From: Epinephelus fuscoguttatus
Lineage: Eukaryota > Chordata > Actinopteri > Perciformes > Serranidae
NCBI RefSeq assembly: GCF_011397635.1
Contig: NC_064761.1
Location: forward strand, 30,359,643-30,423,642
Reading direction: 5' to 3'
Length of the DNA stretch: 64,000 nt
The position numbers were made by a program, and so were the translations under genes. Below the pieces are notes generated by a model that worked only from the letters and a program-made list of their open reading frames with translations, did not search any database and was not told where the DNA came from. Below, piece by piece: positions 50,421 through 61,602 of the stretch (position 1 is its first letter; each line of letters begins with the position of its first letter).

Positions 50421-52127
50421 ATCACCATAGATTAATACAAACAGAAATGACTCGTCGAACGAAAATGACCAAAATGCACATTCATGTGTTTATTTTGTTT
50501 CAGATTTTGTTCTGGGAATGTATGCAAAAAATAAATATTTAATTAGATAATGCCACATTTGCATGTTTTAACATATCTTTTCAAAAAACGTGTAATACAA
50601 AAAATAATTGTCTTAAGTAATCACCTGGGGAGGTTTGGTGGTGACATCCATATGTTAAAAAACGCATTCTATTCACATTGGGGTGTCTCCTCTTAGTCAT
50701 GATTAACATAATTGACTAGCATTTAATGATTATAATTGATTATAACTGAAATGTCTTTAATTATCCCAGTGCCACACTCTTGACTCCACAGAGACAGACA
50801 CAGACCCTCTCCTCAAAAGATGTTTCTGGTGGAGAATAACCTCCTCCTAACACACATTATCCTGACCATCATAACAAAACATTTTTATGAGCCTTCAATT
50901 TATATTTTTATATCGTTTATTTGTTTTCCATTATTACCTTTATTGCACAGTTTAGGCCAAGGAAACTGAAAAGATTTCATAAGAGAGATGAAAAAACTCT
51001 TGCGCATTAACAGTAATATTACCTACCACTGCCTGACTGACGGCCCTGCTCTGTCTGATTTCATTCTGACATAGTGGTATGAAAATGCCTGGAAACAACG
51101 TAGCATGATCAGCTATAAGGAAATGCAGCAGTCATAGTGAATCAGTAAACAATAAATCATTAGTTAAATGATTTATTGTTTACTGATTCACTATGACTGT
51201 TGCATAGTGAATCAGTAAACAATAAATCATTAGTTAAATGTGATCAACACATAACTTTTATGCTCATACAAAGATGACCAGACTGTTTCTATATGATCTG
51301 TATGCTAGAAATATCTAAACAGTGTGCCGTTTATACATAAATATTTCTGCAGACTGAATCAAAACCAGTGATGAGCTCAGTTACATTACATTACATTATT
51401 TTGTACATTCTGCAGCAAACTTTTGTGTCTGCATTAACCATACATCCACATTATAACCCAGAGAATTCATATCACCTTTACTATATACATGTTACGTAAC
51501 AAACACAGGGCTACACTGTGTTTGTGACCTGGACTTCTGTCAGTAAGAACAAGATCAAAAGTAGAAGAATCAGAATCAAGATGAGGTTAAGGGCACAAAC
51601 TGTAGCTGAAATTCCAGCAACATTAAGAGTAAATACATTTTTTCCATTAGAAAAAGCTTAATAAAGAAACGACTGAATCAATCTGGCAGTGACTGTAATA
51701 TTTTCTGAGCACTATGAACATTTAAAATAGATTTTCTTCAAAGCTGAAAGTTGAGATCTAAAACGTAATCTCACATAATACAACAGAGCACGATACTGCC
51801 AGTTCACTGTGACCATTTTACAACTCCAACATGAATACTAACTGTATAACTGTTATTTACAATAACTTTTTTTGACCTTTGCCAAGCCCCGCCCCTTTGT
51901 GATGGTCCGACAAGCTGTCAGAGTAAGAATGGAGCCCACACTGTCTTCAGTCTGTGTTTGAAGGATATATCCAGGATGTCCAACTGACTCAGCAGCAACA
52001 ACAGGTTAAAAAGACAAAGACAGTTAGAAGCTAAAGCCGAACTATAGGCTACAGATCACAGTGTAAAAGTGAACCACCACATCACTGCTGATCGCCACAG
52101 AAGACAATGAATATAAAGGGAAACTTT
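50421..52127. other. Intergenic, no gene seen
   Basis: Between the btf3l4 promoter side and the LINE fragment. It includes the hairpin at 51,129-51,240 (listed separately) and an (ATTAC)n patch near 51,382-51,398. No exon or RNA gene supported. Confidence 0.4.
51129..51240. repeat. Perfect 32-bp hairpin plus direct copy
   Basis: 51,129-51,160 and 51,168-51,199 are exact reverse complements (32 bp) around a 7-base loop, TAGTTAA. After three more bases (TTG), 51,203-51,240 repeats 51,133-51,170 exactly (38 bp, same orientation, including the loop). The array is therefore forward-inverse-forward. Confidence 0.95.
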
Positions 52128-52263
52128 GCTGATATTGAACCAGCTGTGTGGCATCACAGTGTGTGCCGCCAGACCTCTGCCGCCGGACAGGCAGGGATCT
52201 GCAGAAGTCAAACAGTGTTCTTCTGCGCACAATGCGATGACACACAGCTGGTTGAATATCAGC
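52128..52263. repeat. Imperfect stem-loop of ~135 bp (small palindromic element)
   Basis: The left arm GCTGATATTGAACCAGCTGTGTG (from 52,128) pairs with the right arm CACACAGCTGGTTGAATATCAGC (ending 52,263); pairing continues imperfectly inward (GCATCACAGTGTGTGCC versus GCGCACAATGCGATG). It looks like a tiny foldback/MITE. The inner sequence is GC-rich with a GCCGCC/CTGCAG loop. No TSD identified. Confidence 0.75.
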
Positions 52264-52439
52264 ATAATCATTAAAAAGCAAAAGCAGCATGTGTATACAT
52301 TCAGTAGGCTATATCTTCAGTAGCTAGCTAGATAACCCTACACTTTTCAGGGTTTGATTTTGGTTTTGGAACAGGGAAGAAATGTATATCTTTTTCCAAC
52401 CTCTCCACATTCTGCACATTTTCAAAGCCTCTTCCTGTT

Positions 52440-53062
52440 TTTCTCAAAGGACCTGGAGATAGTCAGCCACGCTCTCATGTTCTCCCGTTTGGACTATAAC
52501 TCTCTGTACACTGATATTAGTCAGTTCTCTCTCTCCTGCCTCCAACTGGTTCATAACGCCACTGCCTGGCTCCTCACAGGTACCCAGAGGAGAGACCATG
52601 TCACACCTGTTTTAGCCCCTCTCCACCGGCTGCCTGTAAAATTCAGAATTGATTTTAAGACTCTCCTATTTGTTCACAAAGCCCTTAATGGTTTGGCCTC
52701 ATCCTGCATGGCAGACCTCCTCTGGTCAGCTGACCATGGGGAACTTGTCTGCCCCACGCTTTAGATTCAAGCTCAGGAGTGATTGTGCCTTTGCTGTGAC
52801 TGCTCCCAAACTGTGGAACAGCATCCCCCTCCAAATCAGATGTGCCCCCTCCACTGCATTGTTTAAGTCCAGGCTGAAAACTTACTTTTATTCCTGACTT
52901 TCTCTGCGGTGTGTCTGTTTGTGTTGTGTCTCTGAACGTGTGAGCTGTGTACCTGACAGTTATGTTGCCTCTCATGTATTTAGCCACTTATTCCTTTTGT
53001 ACAGCACTTTGGTCAATACGAATTGTTGTAAATGTGCTTTGTAAATAAATTAGAGTCTGAGT
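52440..53062 (+). pseudogene. L2/Maui-like LINE ORF2 3' end and 3' tail (degenerate)
   Basis: The plus-strand translation retains FSRLDYNSLYT, LQLVHNATAWLLTG, HVTPVLAPLHRLPVKFRIDFKTLL, HKALNGLASSCMADLL. After a frame change near 52,745 it continues RFKLRSDCAFAVTAPKLWNSIPLQIR and LFKSRLKTYFYS-stop at 52,897. This motif order is the C-terminal part of ORF2 in L2-clade non-LTR retrotransposons. The tail TTTGTACAGCACTTTGG...TGTAAATGTGCTTTGTAAATAAATT is a typical L2 3' end. It is 5'-truncated and frameshifted, hence inactive. It ends about 12 bp from the ptgfr stop codon, in antisense orientation to that gene. Confidence 0.8.
52887..52892 (-). terminator. Possible ptgfr poly(A) signal inside the antisense LINE
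   Basis: AATAAA on the minus strand, 182 bases past the ptgfr stop and within sequence that is the 3' end of the L2 fragment on the other strand. No other canonical signal lies between it and the stop. Confidence 0.4.
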
Positions 53063-53073
53063 TTGAGCTCCTC

Positions 53074-56000
53074 TCAGGTGATGGATTTGACTGCAGTGTC
53101 TTGCAGAGGTAGTCTACCCGAGTTGCTGGTCTCTGTTGAGCTGCGGAGAATGCTGCGCTGCCAGCGGTATAAGTTATGAGACTTTGGGCCCAAGCAGCTT
53201 TGGAACAACGTGAAGATTTTCCTCAGAACAGCCTTCCTCAGCAGGATGTAGACCCAGGGGTCCAGGATCTGGTTCCATGTGGCCATACGGACCACCATCA
53301 GGAGACTGAAAGAGGCGGGCTCGCTGTTGGCCCTGGTGCTCAGTACGATGACACGGATCTGGTGGGAGTGGTCAGAGAGTAAGAGACAGTGACAGAAAAG
53401 ATAGACAAACAAACCATGTTATATTTAATATAACTAATGTCTTTCTTTAATTTAAGAAATAAAAAACTTTTACACTGACAGATTAGAAGCATCCTTGTGC
53501 ATGGCACTCACTGTTTTTGTAAGATAAGCAAATGCTTTACTGGAATATATTTTAATTCAGTGTTTCACAGAAGAGCCTGTAAAGCAGTAATTAATGTTTC
53601 CAACTCATCTTTTGAAGATTGATGGTGTCAATCACCAGGCGTCCTCTCATGACTGGCACATCCATTATCCTCCACACATGTACAATGATTCAATACATGA
53701 GCATCTGCATGGTGATTGTAAACTCATAAATAAATAGTAACTGACTAAACTGAGAATAAAAAACTATAGTGTTTGTTGTTAAAATAAGATTTAAGTTATT
53801 CAAAGATGTGAAAATGCGACAGCATTTGCTTTAAAATACCACTTCAATCACACTCCATTATGTTCTTTCTCAAGCTCATGTCAGCGCATTTCTTACATTG
53901 CTAAAATTACCATAAAAATGTCAGAAATATGATTAGTTTTTGCTTTATAGCTGTAGAGGATGAGGAGTGTGGCATGCAAAGAGCTGATGGTGTAAATCAC
54001 AATGTGCTTTTGCAGCAGCAATAAAAGCAATGAAGGGAACATGTAGAGAACACATTTGTAGAGCAGGAGACGGAGTTTTAAATGTTCTTTTTCAACCAGG
54101 AGCAAGGAGATATTTTAAAGGATATGTGTGTAAATGTGACACAAAGATCTGGATATACTGCAGTATTTAGAAGTTTAGTGGAGTGGTCATGTAGTAAACT
54201 ATTTAAGCGTTTGAGTCCTGATGTCATAGATAAATGGATGACAGCTTCAGCAGCAATGAATCAGAGGAATGGACTGATTGAAAGAGAAAAACAGCAGTGT
54301 AAAAAGCTTCAAAACAACCTTTTGCTTGAGCAATCTTTTCATCACATATTACAGGTTTGTCTCATTTCAAATCCAATTTCACCGTCTCTTGACAGTCACT
54401 TTGTACCAACCAGTGGTCAAAATCCATGACAGACACAAACAGAAAATGGGGTTTGAAGATCAAAAAAATGATGTGGGAATGTAAATGTAATTATAAATGG
54501 ATTATCAGTAACAAATTGAGATTAATTAAAGAAACAGTGTGTAGGATTGAGGGGCATCTAGTGGTGAATATTGTAGATTGCAACCAGCAGAGAACAGCTC
54601 CCTTGTGCAAAGCGGGAACTTCCGATCAGGATTCCTTCAGTGTTTATTGTTCAGGAGGGTTTTTAACAGGAGGTGAGGTATCTGCAAAGGTCTCTTCCTC
54701 TCCAAAAGAAATGGAACAGATGATTAAAACTGATAAATAAAAACCCTCTGACTTAAAGCTATAGTTGGTAATGTTGGAGAGCTAGCAAGATTTGAAAGCG
54801 GCACCTCCTCTCAGCCCCACCCCCTCCTCCCCCTCCCGTCAGTGCTCCGTCCAAAGTCACGGCCCCACAAACTTGAATGCGCATCCCGCACTGCAGTAGA
54901 AGTCAGCAGGGCAGAGGAGAGCCGAGTAAAATAACAAATCCCCCCAAGCAAACAGATAATTACCTGTCCAACAGAAAGACAGCAACCTCTGCATCACTTT
55001 TCAGGCCCTTCAGCTCCCTCAGTTGTCTCCACCGTTCAAAAGCTGCACCGATGTTGACGTCCAGTTTGTCCTCTCGCTTTATCCAAAGCCTTTTTCGTCG
55101 CAGCCTTTTCTGCCTCCGACTTTCTTTTCTCAGCCTGTTAAGCGGGGCGAGCTGTTACAAGTAACGCTGGAAGTGATACTTTTGGCTGCATTTTCTCTGC
55201 CATTGTTCAGCAAACTCCTACTAACTAGGTATTTCTGCTGAGAAGTGTGCTGAATATTTCCGGCAACGGTGACACGTGATGAGTGCACGCAGGGAGGAGG
55301 GAGGGAGGGACAGAGGGGGGCTCGGGCAGGACGAGACATGAAGGCATCTGATTGGTTCTTTCCATTCGCACTGAATGGCAGGGATTGGTCAGAGTTTTTA
55401 CGGGCCTGCAGCTGCCACAGAGGTCTGATTTTTTTCATTCCTTTTTCTGAACACATTATGTATTGACTACTCTCAGGGTGGAAGGACCATTTCACCCAAG
55501 AAGTGTTTCTGAACAGGATTACCAACTATAACTTTAAGCTGATCATGTAACCAATTAATGTTTCTCCAATGCTGTTCAGCTCATCACAGACAGGCCGCTA
55601 GCCCAGCACCAGCTAATGTGTGCTCACCAATTTTCTCTGATAACTTCAAATCCAGACATTCAGGAGATTTTTACTGGGAACCGAATCATCCACAGAAATC
55701 TCTTCCTCTCCAAAACAAACAAATTCTGTGATTTAATCTAGTTAAAAAAAACTGAATAAAGCTGTTTCATATTAAAAAATAAATGTTTTTCACACACTGC
55801 TCATCAGGAGGGGCTGCTAACTATAGTTGCTGATGTGAAAATGCAAAAATGCAAATGGCCCTGTCTAGAGTCAACATTTGGTTTGTCCATTCAGGGCTAC
55901 TGTAGAAACATGACGGTGCAACACGGAAGACTCCATAGCTGAGGACCTTCTCTCTGTCTAGATATAAATGGCTCATTCTAAGGTAACAAAAACACAATCA

Positions 56001-56991
56001 TTCTTATTTTCAAGTGATTAAGAAAACAAACATATTATAAACAATTTCTGCCCATATCTCCCCCTAAATCCTACATACTGGACCTTTGATATATAAACTC
56101 GAATTAAAAAGGAGTTCCAACTCATTTTCATGGTTTCAGGCTGTGGGAAATATGCATCACAAAAGAGTTAAAGGTCTTCCGAGGAGAAATTCTTACCAGT
56201 AAAGGGCCCCAGCACACACAGGACACCAACATGATAGCCAGCAGCTGGCAGATCATCTCTATGTGGTATGACGTGCCCCTGCAGTGATGCTTGCGGCGCA
56301 GTCTGGCCTGCAGCAGCGCGCAACTTGTCAGTGTATTGCACACAATCGAGAGCAGCAGGGCCAGCAGCCCTAGCATAGAGAAAAGCAGAGGCAGGAGCAC
56401 ATCCAGCCAGTCCTTAGGTTCCTCCATATGGAAGAAGCACCAGCTCCTGGAGCTCTGAACCCTGTAGGGCCTCCACAGCAGCACAGGCAGCACAGCCACC
56501 AGGGCAGCGAGCAACCACGTGAGTCCCAGCAGCCTTTTCATGTGGCGGGAGGCTAAAGCTGTGGAGTGGAAGATAGGCCTGGTGACTCCAATGCAGCGCT
56601 CCACCGCCATGGCGCTTCCCAGGAACAAGGGGCTCAGACCAAAAAACACCATGCATGCTCCAAAGATGCTGCACACAATGTGGTGAGGGTCAAACATCTC
56701 CCATTTCTTGTGGAAGCTGTAGACAAAAAGCACCAGGGAGCCAGTGACGAGGTGACCCAGCAGGTCTGTGACCACCAGGCTGCTGGCAAACAGCAGGAAG
56801 GCCGCCTTGTGCTTGATCCGGATACGGTTGTAGGACTTGACAAGGATGAAGAGGGCGAGGCTGTTGGAGAGGATGCCCATGGTCATGGAGATGGCGGAGG
56901 CAGTGATGGACAGGTCCTTCTGGCTGCAGGTGCTGTTGCTGGGTCTGACCTCTGACCTGCAACTTGCCTCTGAGCTCCCATTGGCTGACAT
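53074..56991 (-). CDS. ptgfr: Prostaglandin F2-alpha receptor (FP), class A GPCR
   Basis: Two coding exons, 56991-56197 and 53358-53074 (minus), join in phase 0 to give 359 aa, the length I recall for human FP. The intron falls after TM6, the position shared by prostanoid receptors. Visible: N-glycosylation sequons at N4 and N19, [12 protein letters not shown] (TM1), D76 in TM2, the C107-C185 pair joining ECL1 and ECL2, ERC at 131-133 in place of DRY, the SRSWCF ECL2 signature, TM6 ending CVCWGPLL, and TM7 R289 (binds the prostanoid carboxylate in the family) with [13 protein letters not shown]. The start at 56,991 is preferred because a strong acceptor ends just after 57,005, removing the in-frame ATG at 57,039 from the mRNA, and the context is ACCATGT. 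FP is coupled mainly to Gq. KSYNRIR and [17 protein letters not shown] fit FP better than EP1; a fish EP1 paralogue is the main alternative. Confidence 0.87.
53359..54525. other. ptgfr intron, 3' part
   Basis: AT-rich intron with no recognised exon. 53,880-54,470 contains an open frame (plus, 54,082-54,429) with a [15 protein letters not shown]-like string but no domain I recognise. Confidence 0.35.
54530..56085. mobile_element. TTAA-type MITE (outer), carrying a nested insertion
   Basis: The left end AGAAACAGTGTGTAGGATTGAGGGG follows TTAA (54,526-54,529). The right end, read inverted, is AGGTCCAGTATGTAGGATTTAGGGGG, and is followed by TTGA where TTAA is expected. Both ends match a common teleost family built around GTGTGTAGGATTTAGGGGG and ATCTAGTGG. 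The body is split by the 777-bp element at 54,757-55,533. Flanks of that insertion share CTCTTCCTCTCCAAAA in the same orientation (54,696 and 55,704), so the outer unit may be two adjacent copies rather than one. It lies in the ptgfr intron. Confidence 0.65.
54757..55533. mobile_element. TTAA-flanked MITE (inner, 777 bp)
   Basis: Left terminus AGCTATAGTTGGTAATGTTG after TTAA (54,753-54,756); right terminus inverted AGTTATAGTTGGTAATCCTG before TTAA (55,534-55,537). That gives at least 15 of 16 matching TIR bases and an intact TTAA duplication. The interior is GC-rich with CCCCACCCCCTCCTCC (from 54,819) and GGAGGAGGGAGGGAGGGA (from 55,291). No transposase encoded. Confidence 0.85.
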
Positions 56992-57313
56992 GGTGGAAAT
57001 GAAATCTGAAGGAGAGGATAAATGGTAGATGGGATGCATAATTTATTTGTATAAAAATATGTGCATTAAAACTTAAGAGGCTAAAAAGTGGCAAGTGATC
57101 ACGTCAATCAATAATCTGTAGTTTCAATGATTTGGAACAGATGCTCAGCTTTAACGCATTAAAACATTCTACTTTACAGCTCACACATGCAGCTGTGGGT
57201 ACGGTAAACGTTACTTTCATCAACACGGGCTGAGATAAAATCATTATGAAACACGTGCCACACTCTCATAAGACATTAACTTTTGCTAATGATCGTGGAT
57301 GGTTAAAAATTAC

Positions 57314-57650
57314 CTCAGGTTTGGTCTTCTCTCACGCAACTTGCCATATGTCAACAGCTTACTAACTAAGCTGCGTCCTTTGTGATGGTCAGTAAAAAAA
57401 AGAAACGTATCCTCAGCCCTGCAGTGATTGCCATTGAGCGTCCAGAAACTGCTTTCCTCAGTGTTGCTGCGATCTGTGCAACTTGCTCCGTGTGCGCTCC
57501 GCTGGTGCCATACTCAGTGAAGGCGGCGAGCTTCAGCCTGCGAACTGTCACTACAAACCCAAACCCTCCTTGCAGGCTGTGCAAATCTGCGCACTCTGCA
57601 AACAAACAGCCCAGTGGTGCTCTTGTTGTTGTGTCGACACAAAATAGGCA
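57314..57650 (-). promoter_or_regulatory. Candidate ptgfr non-coding first exon and promoter
   Basis: On the minus strand ACCTGAG|GTAATTTTT gives a plausible donor at 57,314/57,313, about 310 bp upstream of the ptgfr acceptor (57,006). The preceding roughly 330 bases are less AT-rich than the flanks (TGCAAGGAGGGTTTGGG, CACCAGCGGAGCGCACACGGAG). The short frame across it (57,366-57,605) has no recognisable domain. Position and splice sites only. Confidence 0.4.
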
Positions 57651-59930
57651 TTAAAACTAAAATAACCGACAAACCAAAATACGCACGCCAGTGAATCATA
57701 TAATTACGCACGCCTGATTAAAATCGCCAAAGTGTTCCTGTGAAAATCATCCAATTTCTTCAGCTTTCTTTTGCATATAATTTTCTGTTAAGAAAAAAAA
57801 TCCTATCTCTGTTTTACTCCAGTCTGTCTGCGTGTTGTTGGATCACCCTGCTGCTTGAGTCTGAATGGCAGAAACAGGTTGTCAATAACTTCACATGATG
57901 TCCTAGAAGTACAGACTGTCTGTGACAGCATGACGTCATCGTGCTTTATGAACTGAAAAAAAAAAAAAACATTGTCCAAAGAGATACACCAAAACCAAAT
58001 CTTAAAATAGATACGACAAAGGGTCCAACATGCAACAAGTTATTAAGGAGCCTTGTATTTTCTATTTCTGTATTTTTTTCTTATCAATCACGTTTTTTTT
58101 TATCTTTTAACATAGAAAAACAGTAAGGAAGAATATTAACCGCTGCCAATTTTAAGCAGCTTCAACATTTATTATCCAGTGCCAAAGTTCTGCTATCAAA
58201 CGATTAAATAAATTGGTTTTCCAGCATGTGAGGATCAAACAATGTGTTGTCACTGTTACCAACAAGAGAACAAAATGTCTTGGCTTGGACTGGACACACT
58301 GCTGGGCTGTCGTTCAAAGCAATATCCTTTTATTCAACCTATTAGTCACACGTTTTGCTTTTTCTGACTGCACACTATTAGATCCCACCATTGTGCTTAA
58401 CTAAAAGGATGGGGACAGGCATGCTTCGCTTTCATCACAGATGCTGGGTGTTTCTTTCCAGGTCCCTTTGTTTTTTGTGTTTTGACGTTTCCAAAATGTG
58501 TTGCTGTCCACTGGGTTTATGCTGCCCCTTCTCATCCCCTATATATTTGTCTTGTCTGTTACCTTGTCTCTGACTGATGAGGACAGAGCTCCTAATGGAA
58601 ACTGTGGCGTGGAAGTTGCTCTTTAGAGATCAGTAGATGTTGTGAGTTCTCAGATTTACAGCTATGTCTGTCTTTAGTTAGAACATCTTGTCAAGCAAAT
58701 GTTATATCAATTAAGAATATTTCTCCTTACAGTTTTACTTTCATTTGTAATTTATGTCATTTGAAACTATCAAATCTTTTCAACCTCGCTGCTTCAGCAA
58801 AACCTGTAATCTCTTTTCCAGGGAGTCCTGCGGGAGAAAGCAGGCTTGGAGTCAAATGTTGCTGACAGACGAGCAGCAGCTTCAATTGGAAAAAGTCACA
58901 TAAAAGGAAAGTGAAGTGGTCTAAAAAGGAGAAGGGGTCGGGGCCAAACAAAAGACTCTCCAAACTGAATGAAGCACGGAGAGTTCCTCACTGAGTCTGA
59001 CCCAGCAGAGAGCAAATTATTGACCTTCATAGGAGCCAGCACTTTAAGACATATTACAGAGGAGTACACGTAATTCTGAGGCAGATAGTGAATGGACTTA
59101 TGCAATAAATATTACCCTGGAGTGAACACTCCTTTGAACAGAGAAAACACAGCAGTGACTTAAAGATCTCTATCAATAATTAGTCACTACACAACAAAGG
59201 GAATCTGGAATTTTCTATATTTATTTTTCTTAGAAGTGAACTCTGATTTAGTATTGCAGTCCCGTTAAACTGTCAGACTCATGATGAACACTTATACAAA
59301 GAGAACGACAAACAAAAAAGGATCAAAATCAATGGAGAAGAAGCATAAATGTTGTCTTTGATATTCCACACATTATTCTTCCTTGTCAAAACCTGGCACC
59401 TACATTATCCACAACTCACACCCTGACAGTGTGGTTGGAGACTTTGTTGTGTTGTGCTACATCTAATGTAACTTCAAGCCTCTAAACACAAGCAGAGATG
59501 AGGAGCCGGTTACAGAGGTCTGTTAAGCTCACTTCTCTCCAACACCATGCCTCAGATGTTTGTATTATTTTTATATTTTCAGATCTGTAGTCTTCAGCTC
59601 CAGTCAACACTGACTTAAGTGTTTATCAGATTTCACTCAGCTCGCTTTGGTGTCAAGATATGGATTAATACTTTTGTTTTCACATATGCACTATTGCTTC
59701 CCAAGTCCTGTAAACAGCCTTTGATGTGTACAATTATTAGAGTTCCCTCCTGAAGCTAAATAAACCATTTTAACACTTAATGGATCATTTAAAAAAATAA
59801 AATTAAAAAAAGCACTGTTACAAAGGTCAAAACATGGCTGCTTTTTTTAGCTCAGGAAAAGTTTAAATTTTGGAGCAACCCAATCACTAGTACAAATGTT
59901 GGCATTGTCCAATGTTTCTGCAAACCATGG
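57651..59930. other. Intergenic, no gene seen
   Basis: AT-rich; poly(A) run at 57,956-57,969. No exon, RNA gene or bounded repeat recognised. Confidence 0.4.
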
Positions 59931-59934
59931 GTAT

Positions 59935-60985
59935 GCTATATGTTTAGAAATAAAAAGCACGTGGTTAACATGGCTAAAATATACCAAACTCTTTTTACAA
60001 AACACCCTCTGTTGTTGCTAAAAACAAAGCTAGAAATGTATCAAAGTCTCATTAAAAAAGACCCGCTTTTGTTGCTACAAACATGACTGGATATGTCCCT
60101 AACTCTTGTTACAAAATACACACTTCTGTCACGACAAACATGGCTAGAAATGTGCCATCTCTTTTACAAAACACCCACTTTTGTTGCTAGAAACACAGCT
60201 AGAAACACAAAATACACACATCTGTCACTAAAAACATGGCTAGAAATTTACCAAGGTCTCATTAAAACGACCCACTTTTGTTGCTAAAAATGTGGCTAAA
60301 AATATACCAAACTCTTTTTACAAAATACACGCTTCTGTCACTACAAACACGGTTAGAAATGTACTAAACTTTTATTACAAACACAAACACAGCTAGAAGA
60401 GTCTTGTTAGAAAATACCCACACCTGTCGCTAAAACCACACCTGGAAATGTACTAAACTTTCATTACAAAACACCCACATTTGTTGCTACAAACACAGCT
60501 AAAAATGTACCAAACTCTCCTTAAAAACACCAGCTTCTGTCACTACAAACATGGCTGGAACTGAATGTTTAGAACTCTCATTACGAAACACCCACTTCTG
60601 TAGCTGCAAACACAGCAAGAAATTCACAAAACTCTCATTACGAAACACCCGTTGGAAATGTACCAAAATCTCATTTAAAAACACCCACCTTTGCTGCTAA
60701 AAACATGGCTAAAAATATACCAAATTATTTTTTACAAAATACACACTTCTGTCACTACAAACACAGCTAGAAATACAAAACACCCACTTTTTGTTGCTAG
60801 AAACACAGCTAGAAATGTACTAAGGTCTCATTAAAAAAGACCTGCTTTTGTTGCTACAAACATGGCTGGATATGTCCCAAATGCTTGTTTCAAAATACCC
60901 ACTTCTGCCGCTAAAACCACAGCTGGGAATGTACTAAACTCTTATTACAAAACACCCATATTTGTTGCTACAAATACTGTTAGAC
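59935..60985. repeat. Minisatellite of ~57-bp units (about 18 degenerate copies)
   Basis: The repeating core is roughly ACAAAACACCCACTTTTGTT then GCTACAAACACAGCTAGAAA then TGTACCAAACTCTCATT. Units vary by point change and short deletions (for example a shortened unit at 60,195-60,212). The segment at about 60,030-60,125 closely matches 60,808-60,905, including ATTAAAAAAGACC(C/T)GCTTTTGTTGC and GGATATGTCCC, which suggests higher-order duplication about 780 bp apart. Open frames within are artefacts. Confidence 0.9.
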
Positions 60986-61053
60986 CATCCACCATCCCCT
61001 CCTCCTCCCAGTGAGAAACTCAGCACATATACATGTAATCAAAACTACCTCAT

Positions 61054-61602
61054 ATGTGTGAAACACACAAATGTAACATATCTGAAGCTGCAAAAAGGCA
61101 CAATGCCAACATTTTATTCTGGCAACTGGGCTGTTTGGAGATACATGATTTTCCAGAACAGCAACAATTATGCAGTTTGCTGAGAAATCCCAAATGCTCC
61201 AAACTTGCACGTCTTTGGAAGCCTCTGTGTTCCTTCTTCCTTAACACCATTGGGCCTGTGACACCTCCAGAAAGCTCAGCATTAATATTCATCATCTCCA
61301 TATTATATTCTGCCGTGTATCTCCTTCAGGCTTCTTTCAATGCTGCATCTCCCCCTGGCTCAGTGTGCAGCACATCATCTCCAGTGGGGATGTATTTAGT
61401 TTTTTATTGGCTGCTCATGTTGCCCACTCCATACGAGGTTTCATTTGTCTGTAAAATTGAATTCTGGAGATTCTCTCCTCTGTCGACACATAACCATCTG
61501 CTCGCAGTCATTGTTTACACACACTTCAGCACTTGGTTACAGCACTTCAGTGGCTATAGAGAGAACTTACTATGCAGACAGAGTGATATTTTGTCCGAGT
61601 GA
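61054..61602 (+). other. Unassigned 182-codon open frame
   Basis: It begins MCETHKCNISEAAKRHNANI and has hydrophobic patches (LIFIISILYSAVYLL, MYLVFYWLLML). I recognise no domain, there is no upstream promoter or splice context, and composition resembles the flanks. It could be a piece of an unrecognised gene or retroelement or simply chance. Noted because it is long for this AT-rich region and is directly followed by the retropepsin-like frame. Confidence 0.15.

Noticed and set aside
56992-57039. In-frame upstream ATG (MHPIYHL...) extending ptgfr
   Set aside because: A strong acceptor (TTTATCCTCTCCTTCAG) just above 57,005 places these codons in an intron, and the ATG at 56,991 has a better initiation context.
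61054-61602. 182-codon frame as a real gene
   Set aside because: No homology recognised, no regulatory or splice context, composition like the flanks. Kept only as an unassigned low-confidence feature.
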